From a virus: a DNA stretch of 32,025 nt. A program made the position numbers and the translations under genes. Numbering within the stretch: position 1 is the stretch's first letter; each line of letters begins with the position of its first letter. The DNA is taken from positions 1 through 32,025 of the IMG/VR virus record IMGVR_UViG_3300027969_003822. One strand, 5' to 3'. Shown in pieces: positions 12,509-20,303 of the stretch. A model generated the notes under the pieces. It ran no database searches, had not been told where the DNA came from, and saw nothing but the letters and a program-made list of their open reading frames with translations.

Positions 12509-13263
12509 TTAGTAGGAGGAACGGCAGGAATAAACTTAACTGGGGTAAAATCCCATTCATCTATATTACTAAGATAATTTATAATTTCATATTTTGACTC
12601 TATAATTATTTTAGCAATTCCCTCTGCTAACTTTATATTATTGTGTTCACTAAAATGATTACTTCTTGAATCTGGACCGAAATGACCCTGAGATGGATCT
12701 CCTTCGTGAGGAATTAGTTCTTTTTGCGATGCTTTAAACAACGATGTTAGCTTGTTAGAAATTTGTATAGAACATGAATTATGTGTAGGCACATGATCGT
12801 AATCATCGAAACAGTTTATATGAACTAACTTATAAAAATTATCCGACATGACATTCAGCTCATTTATCCATGAAGCTTTTGCCCATTTGTAAAATTCAGG
12901 TACATACAAATCAGATTGATAAAAATCTTTTACTAGGATATGTAATTTACCACTTGGATCAAGATGTTTTATGTCTGACTTATCTGAATTAACTTCTGCT
13001 CTTATTAAGCCTGGATTAATAGGAAAATCTAAAATAGAAGGCAATCTACTAAAATTTGTATGACATACTATAACTAAAGTTTGTTTATCAAGAATAGACT
13101 TATTTTCAAGTAGCCATCTTCGTGTAGTCCACCATGGTCTGCCACCATATCCTACCCCATGTAATGGCACATCTAATTTATTTGCCAGAAATACAGGCCA
13201 ATCAGTAGATTGATATCTCTCTGAACAAAAACTATCTCCGACTACAACTAATTTATCAAACAT
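12487..13263 (-). CDS. SGNH/GDSL-type hydrolase
   Basis: 258 aa. Block I GDSFCSE (residues 9-15) holds the nucleophile Ser. GYGGRPWW (about 39-46) fits the Gly block, CHTNFSR (about 67-73) the Asn block, and PDSRSNHFSEHN near 200 carries a D-x4-H arrangement for the catalytic Asp/His. SGNH enzymes deacylate lipids, glycans or other esters; the substrate here is not evident. Starts three bases after the stop of the upstream oxygenase-like gene and lies within an otherwise oxygenase-rich operon, which suggests work on the same molecule. Confidence 0.72.
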   Translation of the reverse strand: MFDKLVVVGDSFCSERYQSTDWPVFLANKLDVPLHGVGYGGRPWWTTRRWLLENKSILDKQTLVIVCHTNFSRLPSILDFPINPGLIRAEVNSDKSDIKHLDPSGKLHILVKDFYQSDLYVPEFYKWAKASWINELNVMSDNFYKLVHINCFDDYDHVPTHNSCSIQISNKLTSLFKASQKELIPHEGDPSQGHFGPDSRSNHFSEHNNIKLAEGIAKIIIESKYEIINYLSNIDEWDFTPVKFIPAVPPTKWKMPWQ

Positions 13264-13266
13264 ATT

Positions 13267-13836
13267 CTATTGCTTAATGTAATTTTTAAAAATTTCATAT
13301 ACATTGTCAAAAGTTGGGCGGCCGTTTTGATCTCTATATCCAAAAATTATACTAACACAAAATCTTTCAGTAAGATTGTTATTATTGATACTATGTGGTA
13401 TTCCTACTTGTACCAAAGTAGGTTGCCCAACTTGTTGACTATGTAATAGAGTGACATCATCTTTCGCATAATGTATAGCGTAAGTTGAAATGGAAGTTTT
13501 TTGAGAAGCACCTTGGCAATTTTCTTTTATAGCATACCAACACATTGTACTTCCTTCTCCGCCAAATACCCAATTTAGTTTAACATAATCACCTGGTTCT
13601 TGTGTGTCTATGTGTATATAACTATTTACACCGGCTGGTCTATAAAAAACTTCAACAAAATTAATAGTTAATCTGTGATCTGCAAAAAATTTAACAACAT
13701 CATCACTTAAAAGTTCATTGCTAATTTTATAATGTCTTGCTGATGTTGGGTTGTTTAGTTTTAAAAATTCAATAGGATCCAATGTAGATTTAAACAATGA
13801 AATTGGTAACTCAAGATCAGCACAATATTTTGTCAT
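13267..13836 (-). CDS. 2OG-Fe(II) oxygenase-like protein C
   Basis: 189 aa from the ATG at 13836, which lies one base after the upstream stop; a longer frame to 13875 would overlap the upstream gene and is less likely. Triad His75-Ile-Asp77 (SYIHIDTQEPGDYVKLNW), His148 (VGIPHSINNN), Arg158. A GGEGSTMCWY stretch between them fits the beta-helix core. Second paralogue-like neighbour of proteins A and B in the same operon; overall identity among them looks low. Confidence 0.68.
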   Translation of the reverse strand: MTKYCADLELPISLFKSTLDPIEFLKLNNPTSARHYKISNELLSDDVVKFFADHRLTINFVEVFYRPAGVNSYIHIDTQEPGDYVKLNWVFGGEGSTMCWYAIKENCQGASQKTSISTYAIHYAKDDVTLLHSQQVGQPTLVQVGIPHSINNNNLTERFCVSIIFGYRDQNGRPTFDNVYEIFKNYIKQ

Positions 13837-13837
13837 A

Positions 13838-14374
13838 TTAGTCAAACAGATGTTCAAGGTTTTCATAAAATCCAATTGTACATGCTATACGTGGTTGAAT
13901 TTCATTATAGCTAACAACTTGGTGTGGTTGATCATTTCTAAATACTACAGGTTTAGTAAGTTCAAATTTATCTACTTGAGTACATGCTGCTGGATTTAAT
14001 TTCAATAATGATATACCATTTTTTTGTAATACTTTAACTGGTTCTTCACTCATAGTAAAAAATCTAGTTTCACTTTTATCACAGTTTAATACAGGAATGT
14101 TTATCCTAGCAGTAGATTGTTTATCACTATCAATATGTATAGTCCCATATGGCGTATCTGTAATAAAAAAAGCAAGATATTTTATAGTAATATTCAAAGG
14201 CTTAACCATCTCTATAAGTTCAGGTACTTTATCTAATACATCTCGTGTATTTACAGACTTCCACGCAGAATTTTTTTGCAACTCTAATATTGATTCTGAA
14301 TTTTCATATACATATTGTGCTAGTTTGGCACTAGCTTTAGAACAGTCTATATCTAAATATTTGTAATATTTCAT
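13838..14374 (-). CDS. 2OG-Fe(II) oxygenase-like protein B
   Basis: 178 aa. Triad His80-Ile-Asp82 (GTIHIDSDKQSTARINIPV), His151 (RNDQPHQVV), Arg162 (QPRIACTIGFY). The spacing matches protein C. Its start overlaps the stop of protein A (ATGA), showing translational coupling. Confidence 0.68.
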   Translation of the reverse strand: MKYYKYLDIDCSKASAKLAQYVYENSESILELQKNSAWKSVNTRDVLDKVPELIEMVKPLNITIKYLAFFITDTPYGTIHIDSDKQSTARINIPVLNCDKSETRFFTMSEEPVKVLQKNGISLLKLNPAACTQVDKFELTKPVVFRNDQPHQVVSYNEIQPRIACTIGFYENLEHLFD

Positions 14375-14940
14375 AATTTTATAGGAAAAGGAATCACATT
14401 AGTTGAAAATTTCTCCCAGCTCCATGGTAATATTCTAATACTAAGAGCTATTTCTGAAGTATCGCTTTCATTTCTAAGAGCGTGCCAAGTGCCAATATCA
14501 GTTATCATAGTTCTATTAGCTGAAACAGTTTCTATTTCTTTAGCAGCACTATATGGCATCATGGGTATGGCTTGTTGCCACATGCCTTTTTCAACATGGT
14601 AGATTATCTGCGAAGGATCAATACATTCAAACCAGGACCAATGCAATTTTTCACAACTAGTCAATGGCAAAAATATAGCTTTTTCTGATTTGCCGAGATC
14701 TTTGGTTTCAACTGGTTTATCTGAGTGTATCCACAATTTTTTACCAGGTGGCATATACACTAACATTATCTTATAATCAGACCCTGGTGCTAACTCAATA
14801 TTCAATAACTTAATTATTGTTTCTTTAGTAGCTTTATTTACAGCCTGTACTTTTTCAATATTAACGTCGGATATCGTAATAATGTCCAAAATTTGTGATA
14901 CAGCAATGGTTGGCCAAAATATTGGTTTATAATGATTCAT
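14371..14940 (-). CDS. 2OG-Fe(II) oxygenase-like protein A
   Basis: 189 aa. Triad His72-Ser-Asp74 (KLWIHSDKPVETK), His153 (GTWHALRNES), Arg169. First gene of the minus-strand operon; the ATG at 14940 lies four bases after AATAAATA on this strand and is divergent from protein E. A longer frame reaching 15231 is rejected because it would run through the oppositely transcribed oxygenase gene. Confidence 0.68.
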   Translation of the reverse strand: MNHYKPIFWPTIAVSQILDIITISDVNIEKVQAVNKATKETIIKLLNIELAPGSDYKIMLVYMPPGKKLWIHSDKPVETKDLGKSEKAIFLPLTSCEKLHWSWFECIDPSQIIYHVEKGMWQQAIPMMPYSAAKEIETVSANRTMITDIGTWHALRNESDTSEIALSIRILPWSWEKFSTNVIPFPIKL

Positions 14941-14944
14941 GTGG

Positions 14945-14952
14945 TATTTATT
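14945..14952 (-). promoter_or_regulatory. Late-type promoter octamer AATAAATA
   Basis: Minus-strand AATAAATA ending four bases before the ATG at 14940, back-to-back with the plus-strand octamer at 14971. Confidence 0.45.
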
Positions 14953-14970
14953 GAGCCTAAAAATTACAAG

Positions 14971-14978
14971 TATAAATA
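14971..14978 (+). promoter_or_regulatory. Late-type promoter octamer TATAAATA
   Basis: Exact octamer 20 bases upstream of the ATG at 14999; AAGGTAGA in between could serve as ribosome-binding site. Confidence 0.5.
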
Positions 14979-14998
14979 TTTTATCAAGGTAGAATTCA

Positions 14999-15610
14999 AT
15001 GGATAACATAATGTTTGCCGAAGTAAATTTTCCATTACTAGACAAATCCACAGCAACAAAAGAAATCTTAGCTATTCCTGAAAAATTTAGTTTTTGGGAC
15101 GAATATCGCAATACACTAATGATACCCTTAATGAGCAAAGGTGGAATGTCAGCATCTAACAGCATTCCCGGTGAGTTTAAATGGAATGACCATGCACCTA
15201 AAATTATTGTTGATTGGTTTGATGAATACATATTTCCGTGGATGGGAACAAAAGCCAGAGTTATGGCGTTGATTACACAGCCAAATTTTTCAAACTACGA
15301 ACACATAGATTGTGATCCACATGAGCTAAACACTAGGCAACATAAATTTAGAATTGTATTACAAGGCAAAACTGACACACTTTACTTTATAACTGATAAA
15401 GAAAATATATCTGCTCCTGATATCGAAGGCGCATTTATCATGGATGGCGGCTGGCCGCATGGCATGGTAAATAATGCTAATGAAGTTAAAGTTACATTAG
15501 CATTAGGTGCTCCTTGGACTGGCAATGATAGTTACGACAATATCAATTTACTTCTAGATCGTTCTATTCATACTATGCCAGAAGATCTTAGAGCATATTG
15601 GAAAAAATGA
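14999..15610 (+). CDS. 2OG-Fe(II)/Asp-Asn hydroxylase-like protein E
   Basis: 203 aa. His102-Ile-Asp104 (NYEHIDCDPHEL) and His154 (GGWPHGMVNN), then Lys164, give the HxD...H...K/R order. The run LYFITDKENISAPDIEGAFIMDGGWPH resembles aspartyl/asparaginyl beta-hydroxylase-type proteins. Whether it acts on protein, lipid or a small molecule is unknown. It heads the plus-strand operon that ends in the PP-loop ATPase; the next gene overlaps its stop (ATGA). An alternative in-frame ATG lies at 15011. Confidence 0.7.
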   Translation: MDNIMFAEVNFPLLDKSTATKEILAIPEKFSFWDEYRNTLMIPLMSKGGMSASNSIPGEFKWNDHAPKIIVDWFDEYIFPWMGTKARVMALITQPNFSNYEHIDCDPHELNTRQHKFRIVLQGKTDTLYFITDKENISAPDIEGAFIMDGGWPHGMVNNANEVKVTLALGAPWTGNDSYDNINLLLDRSIHTMPEDLRAYWKK

Positions 15611-16248
15611 GTAATTTTTATCACAAAACAGAATTTAAGTTTAGTAATGCAGCAATAACTTGGATACTTAGTAGATACCAACACCGATATAACGATATCT
15701 TTTTTCATGATCTAGACATTACTCAAAGTGATTCTAAAAGTCAAGCAGAATGGCAAGCAAGTTTACCAGGAAGAGAATTAAGATCATTTTTGTTGAAATA
15801 TAATTGTGATACTAGCTATTACGGCATAAATGTATTTCTTAGCAACACAAAAGAGTTAGTCAGAGGTAATCCGCATATTGATGCAAAGTTTAGTAGCGGT
15901 GATATTTTTAAAATTAAATCTAGATTCAATGTAATGGTGTTGGGCAATCCTGAAGACAGTATGGTTTGGTGGGATACAATGAAATGGGGCGATGAAAGAT
16001 TAATTGATCATCCATTTACCACTATCACAGGAAAGTCCTATGTTAGTAAAGCTATTCCAGGCGCTACACCCGATGAACGATGGGAATTTCTAGGTAAACC
16101 ATCTGAAGAAGTTACAAATCTATTAACACCTAGTGCTTTTGTACGCACTGATTGTGCCCATACAATATATACAAGTGGGCAACCTAGGTTAATAGTCACA
16201 GTAGCATTAGACAAAACATTAGACGAAATAATAATCAAGCAATGTTAG
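15607..16248 (+). CDS. 2OG-Fe(II) oxygenase-like protein F
   Basis: 213 aa from the ATG overlapping the previous stop. His90-Ile-Asp92 (NPHIDAKFSSG), His185 (RTDCAHTIYTSG), Arg194 (QPRLIVTVAL). It is followed 30 bases later by the PP-loop ATPase, which has its own late-type octamer. Confidence 0.68.
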   Translation: MSNFYHKTEFKFSNAAITWILSRYQHRYNDIFFHDLDITQSDSKSQAEWQASLPGRELRSFLLKYNCDTSYYGINVFLSNTKELVRGNPHIDAKFSSGDIFKIKSRFNVMVLGNPEDSMVWWDTMKWGDERLIDHPFTTITGKSYVSKAIPGATPDERWEFLGKPSEEVTNLLTPSAFVRTDCAHTIYTSGQPRLIVTVALDKTLDEIIIKQC

Positions 16249-16251
16249 CAT

Positions 16252-16259
16252 TATAAGTA
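16252..16259 (+). promoter_or_regulatory. Late-type promoter octamer TATAAGTA
   Basis: TATAAGTA four bases after the previous stop, 19 bases upstream of the ATG at 16279, with AAGGA between. Confidence 0.5.
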
Positions 16260-16278
16260 TCTGTCTCAAGGAAAATGA

Positions 16279-17241
16279 ATGCCACAGTTTACACACAAAA
16301 ATCATTTGAAATTCGGATGGGGTGATGGAGTTTACAATTTTAATGACAAAGATCAAAAATTCTGGACTGAACCAGGACAAGTAGAATATATACCTACTTC
16401 ATTCAAAGATGAATGTCTTAGGGCAGCTAGATTAATAGGCAACGCTGCCAACAAACCAATATTAGTCGGAATGTCTGGTGGAGTAGATTCTGAAGTAACA
16501 GCAAGATCATTCTTAGAAACTGGGATTCAATTTGAAGCGGTATACGCAAATATAATACATAATGGAGTAATCGCAAATGAGCATGACGTTATGTATGCCA
16601 GATCATTTATTAAAAAATACAATATTAAATATCACGAAGTTAACATTGAATTTAATGATTTAGTTAATAAATTTAAACAAATACGAGAAACAAATAATCC
16701 AGCCGAACCATATTATAAAGTAAATATTTCATATCTATTTAATGTAATGATGTTCAAAACATTTTGTCATGAGTATTTTTGTGTCAGGGGTGGTGGTGAT
16801 TTGTCAATTGAAACACATAGACGATACAACCAAGAAGAACCAATTCAATACGGAGTATATGTAGGTGAATCCCCAACAACATCTACCATCGCAGTGTATG
16901 AAATGGCATATCGTGAATCTGTTAATACTGCTAACTTTTTTTGTTATACTCCTGAAGCTTGGTTAGCATGGTTATTGGATCCAGATGTAAGATATTGGAT
17001 CAAATATGAAAAAGCATTAATGGGTCCGCATGGTTGGATGAATCACTATGCGCTAAAAGCATTTGTATTATATAAAATTTGGCCAGAGATGGAAATTAGA
17101 CCAAAACTTACTGGATTTGAGAATATACCAGAATTTAAGGAATTATTTTTTGATGAATTTTATATTAATACTAGTTTACGCAATGACATGTCAGTCGATG
17201 AATTTACAAAATTGTTATTGAAAGGCAATACATGGGATTAA
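16279..17241 (+). CDS. PP-loop ATPase (asparagine synthase/adenine nucleotide alpha hydrolase type), copy 1
   Basis: 320 aa. SGGVDS (66-71) after a hydrophobic strand (PILVGM) is the PP-loop that adenylates a carbonyl or carboxyl group before attack by ammonia or sulphur. There is no glutaminase domain and no QueC-type Cys cluster, so the nucleophile donor is unknown. The N-terminus FTHKNHL and the later FFCYTPEAWLAWLLDPDVR match copy 2 at 29539 (FTHNNHL; WFSYTPELLLYWLENPLVK), so the two are paralogues. Both sit beside HxD-type oxygenase genes. Confidence 0.75.
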   Translation: MPQFTHKNHLKFGWGDGVYNFNDKDQKFWTEPGQVEYIPTSFKDECLRAARLIGNAANKPILVGMSGGVDSEVTARSFLETGIQFEAVYANIIHNGVIANEHDVMYARSFIKKYNIKYHEVNIEFNDLVNKFKQIRETNNPAEPYYKVNISYLFNVMMFKTFCHEYFCVRGGGDLSIETHRRYNQEEPIQYGVYVGESPTTSTIAVYEMAYRESVNTANFFCYTPEAWLAWLLDPDVRYWIKYEKALMGPHGWMNHYALKAFVLYKIWPEMEIRPKLTGFENIPEFKELFFDEFYINTSLRNDMSVDEFTKLLLKGNTWD

Positions 17242-17264
17242 ATTTACCCACTATAACTTTACAA

Positions 17265-17272
17265 TATAAGTA
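17265..17272 (+). promoter_or_regulatory. Late-type promoter octamer TATAAGTA
   Basis: TATAAGTA 19 bases upstream of the ATG at 17292, with AAGGAA as ribosome-binding site. Confidence 0.5.
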
Positions 17273-17291
17273 ATTACAACAAGGAAATAAC

Positions 17292-17504
17292 ATGGCAGCA
17301 ACAGGCAATCAAAGAAATCAAATAGCAGATCCAATGAAAACTAAAACAGGCAAGGCTCGTTTAGGTCCATTGAATGTACATCAGTTAGAAGAATTATTAA
17401 GTAAGTCAAGTCGTCCCAAAGACAAAGCTAAAATTAAGAATCGTATTCGTATTGTTAAATCTCGCAAAGGATTCGTCGAAGCAGTACCTGTAGTGTCCTC
17501 GTAA
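17292..17504 (+). CDS. Small basic protein of unknown function
   Basis: 70 aa, Lys/Arg-rich, with a central helical part (VHQLEELLSKSSRPKDKAKIKNRIRIVKSRK, given here as an overall segment of about residues 29-58). Not recognised. Clear ribosome-binding site (AAGGAA), a late-type octamer upstream and a terminator after it support a real gene. The charge and helicity suggest DNA or RNA binding; this is inference. Confidence 0.65.
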   Translation: MAATGNQRNQIADPMKTKTGKARLGPLNVHQLEELLSKSSRPKDKAKIKNRIRIVKSRKGFVEAVPVVSS

Positions 17505-17519
17505 GAGGTGGTGGAGCCG

Positions 17520-17557
17520 GCAGAGTCAATATAATAGTTGACTCTGCTTTTATTTTG
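17520..17557 (+). terminator. Rho-independent terminator
   Basis: Perfect stem GCAGAGTCAA (17520-17529) with TTGACTCTGC (17538-17547), tail TTTTATTTTG. Its right arm starts with the -35 hexamer of the next promoter. Confidence 0.85.
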
Positions 17558-17566
17558 TAGTATAAT
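17538..17566 (+). promoter_or_regulatory. Sigma70 promoter nested in a terminator arm
   Basis: TTGACT (17538-17543), 17-bp spacer, TATAAT (17561-17566), 19 bases before tRNA-Thr. The -35 is the outer part of the terminator's right arm. Confidence 0.7.
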
Positions 17567-17585
17567 AGTAGTTACTGTAGTAAAA

Positions 17586-17659
17586 GCCCCCGTAGTTTAA
17601 TGGTAAAACAGTTGACTTGTAATCATCAGACGTTAGTTCGATTCTATCCAGGGGCACCA
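17586..17659 (+). tRNA. tRNA-Thr(TGT)
   Basis: Acceptor GCCCCCG/CAGGGGC with one mismatch, anticodon loop CTTGTAA (TGT), T loop TTCGATT, CCA encoded. The anticodon stem also has one mismatch. Confidence 0.88.
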
Positions 17660-17676
17660 TAGTTTAGTAGTACAAT

Positions 17677-17752
17677 TGGCCAGTAGCTCAGTTGGTAGAG
17701 CAACAGACTGTTAATCTGTGGGTCGGTGGATCGTGCCCACCCTGGCCAGCCA
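17677..17752 (+). tRNA. tRNA-Asn(GTT)
   Basis: Acceptor TGGCCAG/CTGGCCA, anticodon stem ACAGA/TCTGT around CTGTTAA (GTT), discriminator G, CCA encoded. T stem GGTGG/CCACC is intact but the loop is ATCGTGC rather than TTCRANY. Confidence 0.9.
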
Positions 17753-17769
17753 TTAAAAAAAGGTAATAT

Positions 17770-17883
17770 ATGAAAAAACTTATCAATTGGCTGTTAACGC
17801 CATATCATAGATACAAAGAAAAACAAGCATTTAAGAAACGGCTTAAAGAATTACGCGAAAAAGATCCGTTCATTTACAAATGA
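17770..17883 (+). CDS. Tiny basic phage protein
   Basis: 37 aa, MKKLINWLLTPYHRYKEKQ...KDPFIYK, ending in TGA 17881-17883 and overlapping the next gene by ATGA. A short amphipathic N-terminus with Trp/Leu is followed by a charged helix and a DPFIYK tail. From memory, similar mini-proteins are found in T4-like phages of aquatic bacteria, also near carbamoyltransferase genes. Function unknown; possibly membrane-associated. AGGTAA precedes the ATG. Confidence 0.75.
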   Translation: MKKLINWLLTPYHRYKEKQAFKKRLKELREKDPFIYK

Positions 17884-18785
17884 AATACTGGGGAATCAAC
17901 GCTCTTAATCATGGCAGTAGTATTGCTGTGTTTAACGACAACACATACACACAATACACATACAATAGTGATACACTAAGTATCGGAGAAATACATGATC
18001 TGTTTCGTAAGCACGGAGAACCTGATCATATTTTTTGGTATGAACGACCTTGGCTTAAGAAAGCTAGACAACTGTACGCTGGGCAATATAAGACAGCATT
18101 TGATACATCAACAATTCCAAGATTTCAACTTGCTAAATGGGATCTAGGACATATTCCTGTTACATACACTCCACATCATGCTAGTCATGCAGCAGCTGGA
18201 TACTATACAAGTCCCTATGATGAATGCGCTGTGATAGTATTAGATGCTATAGGCGAGTTTGAGTCAGCAACAATCTGGCATGGTAGTGATAATCAACTAA
18301 AGAAAGTATGGAGTCGTAGTTATCCAAATAGCCTAGGACTGTTCTATAGTGCTTTCACTCACTTATGCGGATTCACACCCGTTCAAGACGAAGGTAAATT
18401 AGAAAAGTTAAGCGCCGAAGGTGACCCTACGCAATACTATGACACTGTAAAAGATTACATAGGAAGCGATCTTATACTTACCAGAAATCTACATCGTGGT
18501 GTTAGAGATTGGCCATATGAAATTGAAGACGAACAAGATATCAAAGATATAGCGGCAGCTGTACAGCTGGTATTTGAGGAAGAGATAAGTGGGATAGTTG
18601 GATTAGCCCGATGGTTTATCAATTCTGATAACTTGGTATTCATGGGTGGTTGTGCCATGAATCGTGGCGCTAGAAAAATGATTGACTACGCAAAAGTGTG
18701 GACACTACCTAATCCGGGAGATCCAAGTAGTAGCATCGGAGCAGTAGCATATCATACAAAACAAAAAGTAAAGGAGAAGAAATGA
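17880..18785 (+). CDS. NodU-like carbamoyltransferase, short phage form
   Basis: 301 aa. HHASHA (99-104) is the metal-binding motif of the NodU/CmcH/TobZ and HypF-type carbamoyltransferase N-terminal domain. ALNHGSSIAVF at the N-terminus, GLFYSAFTHLCGF and VFMGGCAMN also fit. The family transfers carbamoyl from carbamoyl phosphate via carbamoyl-AMP to hydroxyl groups of sugars or small molecules. Cellular NodU is about 570 aa; this protein lacks the C-terminal domain, as short phage versions do. It is coupled by ATGA overlaps to the tiny genes on both sides. The target could be a glycan or a modified base; unknown. Confidence 0.82.
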   Translation: MKYWGINALNHGSSIAVFNDNTYTQYTYNSDTLSIGEIHDLFRKHGEPDHIFWYERPWLKKARQLYAGQYKTAFDTSTIPRFQLAKWDLGHIPVTYTPHHASHAAAGYYTSPYDECAVIVLDAIGEFESATIWHGSDNQLKKVWSRSYPNSLGLFYSAFTHLCGFTPVQDEGKLEKLSAEGDPTQYYDTVKDYIGSDLILTRNLHRGVRDWPYEIEDEQDIKDIAAAVQLVFEEEISGIVGLARWFINSDNLVFMGGCAMNRGARKMIDYAKVWTLPNPGDPSSSIGAVAYHTKQKVKEKK

Positions 18786-18946
18786 GTAAAACATCAGACT
18801 TACTTAAACAAGCACTAGACAAGAAACGAGGTATTCATCATATTGAACCTGATGGAACTCCTGTGGTAGAAAAAAAATCTAAGAAAGCACCTACTATGAC
18901 TCCGGGTAAGAAGCCTCCGACACGTTCCGCAGGTCGCGGTAGATAA
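18782..18946 (+). CDS. Small Lys/Pro-rich protein
   Basis: 54 aa, beginning MSKTSDLLKQALDKKRG and ending PTRSAGRGR. It has a short N-terminal helix, then a disordered basic Pro/Lys/Arg tail. It overlaps the carbamoyltransferase stop by ATGA and has GGAGAAG as ribosome-binding site. No function recognised; the RG-rich tail suggests nucleic-acid contact. Confidence 0.65.
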   Translation: MSKTSDLLKQALDKKRGIHHIEPDGTPVVEKKSKKAPTMTPGKKPPTRSAGRGR

Positions 18947-18960
18947 TATTAAATTTTCAG

Positions 18961-18989
18961 TTGACAATTAATTCATGCTCAGCTACAAT
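18961..18989 (+). promoter_or_regulatory. Sigma70 promoter 1 of MoxR gene
   Basis: TTGACA (18961-18966), 17-bp spacer, TACAAT (18984-18989). It shares the sequence TTGACAATTAATT with promoter 2, 92 bases downstream, so the pair may have arisen by duplication. Confidence 0.7.
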
Positions 18990-19052
18990 AGCTTTGTAAG
19001 TTTAGTTGTCACCGAAATTTTGTAGCAAAAAAAACAAAGCCTCAAAGATTAG

Positions 19053-19081
19053 TTGACAATTAATTAAAGTAGTATTATAAT
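19053..19081 (+). promoter_or_regulatory. Sigma70 promoter 2 of MoxR gene
   Basis: Perfect TTGACA (19053-19058), 17 bp, TATAAT (19076-19081), 58 bases before the ATG; leader carries AAGGAAA. Confidence 0.8.
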
Positions 19082-19139
19082 ATCAGTTCAGTGCAAACAA
19101 TTAACTTTTTAATTTAAATCTTTTAAGGAAACACAGCCC

Positions 19140-20225
19140 ATGTCGGACACTCGTGAAGTAAATACAGTACAAGCCCGTCGCTCATTGTTAGCGGCATTCA
19201 AACATCAACGCCCAATTTTCTTGTGGGGCCCTCCAGGTATTGGTAAGTCAGAATTGGTAGAAGATATTACCAATGAACTTGGCGGCCAAATGATTGACAT
19301 TCGTTTAGGTCAAATGGAACCCACAGATATTCGTGGTATCCCGTTCTATAATCGTGACATTGGCAAAATGGATTGGGCTCCACCAATCGACTTGCCTGAT
19401 GAAGAAGAATCTAGCAAACATCCAATTGTTGTTCTGTTCCTTGACGAGATGAACAGTGCTGCGCCTAGCGTACAAGCTGCTGCGTATCAGTTGATTCTTA
19501 ACCGTCGTATTGGTAAATATAAACTGCCAAAGAACGTTGTTATGGTAGCAGCTGGTAATCGTGAAAGTGATAAAGGTGTTACTTATCGTATGCCTACTCC
19601 ACTGGCAAATCGTTTCATTCATCAAGAATTGAAAGTAGATTTTGCTTCATGGCAAGATTGGGCTGTGTTGCATAAACAGCACAAAGACGTTATCGGTTAC
19701 TTGGGCTCCAACAAGCAAGACTTGGCAGAGCGTAACAACAAGTCGGCTAGCCGTGCTTTCCCAACTCCTCGTTCATGGAGCTTTGTGAGCCAACTGTTGT
19801 CAGATGATACAACTGACGAAGAAACGCTTACTAACCTGATTTCAGGTACGATTGGCGAAGGACTTGCTATCAAGTTTAACGCTCACCGTAAGATTTCTGG
19901 TCGTATGCCTAAGCCTGAAGATATTTTGTCAGGTAAAGTTACAACCCTTGATGTTAAAGAAATTTCAGCTATGTACTCATTGGTTATTTCAATGTGCTAC
20001 GAGTTGAAAGATGCTGTAGAGAAGAAAATTGATGACAAAAAGTTTCACGCTATGTCTGACTTCTTCTTTGCTTACATGATGAAGAACTTTGAGACAGAAT
20101 TGGTAGTTATGGGAGCAAGGATCGCCTTGACCGTGTATAATCTCCCATTTCAACCAACAAAGTTGAAAAACTTTGATGACTTTCACAAACGCTTTGGAAA
20201 ATACATCCTCAATGCTTCGGCTTAA
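19140..20225 (+). CDS. MoxR-family AAA+ ATPase
   Basis: 361 aa. Walker A GPPGIGKS (30-37), Walker B VVLFLDEMN (Asp102/Glu103), sensor-like NVVMVAAGNRE (about 137-147) and arginine-bearing PTPLANRFIH are all present. MoxR ATPases act as chaperones with VWA-domain partners to insert metals or remodel complexes. The partner here is probably the HExxH/VWA protein at 23662. Two consensus promoters precede it and a terminator follows. CGT-rich codon choice suggests strong expression. Confidence 0.9.
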   Translation: MSDTREVNTVQARRSLLAAFKHQRPIFLWGPPGIGKSELVEDITNELGGQMIDIRLGQMEPTDIRGIPFYNRDIGKMDWAPPIDLPDEEESSKHPIVVLFLDEMNSAAPSVQAAAYQLILNRRIGKYKLPKNVVMVAAGNRESDKGVTYRMPTPLANRFIHQELKVDFASWQDWAVLHKQHKDVIGYLGSNKQDLAERNNKSASRAFPTPRSWSFVSQLLSDDTTDEETLTNLISGTIGEGLAIKFNAHRKISGRMPKPEDILSGKVTTLDVKEISAMYSLVISMCYELKDAVEKKIDDKKFHAMSDFFFAYMMKNFETELVVMGARIALTVYNLPFQPTKLKNFDDFHKRFGKYILNASA

Positions 20226-20232
20226 TCAACCG

Positions 20233-20267
20233 GGGTAGTGAGTTACTGGGCTGTGTTCGCACTACCC
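20233..20267 (+). terminator. Hairpin after MoxR gene
   Basis: GGGTAGTG (20233-20240) pairs with CACTACCC (20260-20267). No T-tract follows, so it is more likely an mRNA 3' stabiliser than the terminator itself. Confidence 0.45.
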
Positions 20268-20275
20268 TAGTTGGC

Positions 20276-20303
20276 AAAAGGAGCTTAGGCTCCTTTTGTT
20301 TTA
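20276..20303. terminator. Bidirectional terminator
   Basis: AAAAGGAGC (20276-20284) pairs with GCTCCTTTT (20289-20297), loop TTAG, then GTTTT. A-runs on the other side serve the minus-strand HNH gene, whose last codons lie within the hairpin. Confidence 0.8.

Noticed and set aside
14941-15231. Upstream extension of oxygenase-like protein A
   Set aside because: Antisense to the well-supported protein E gene; the ATG at 14940 lies beside a promoter octamer.
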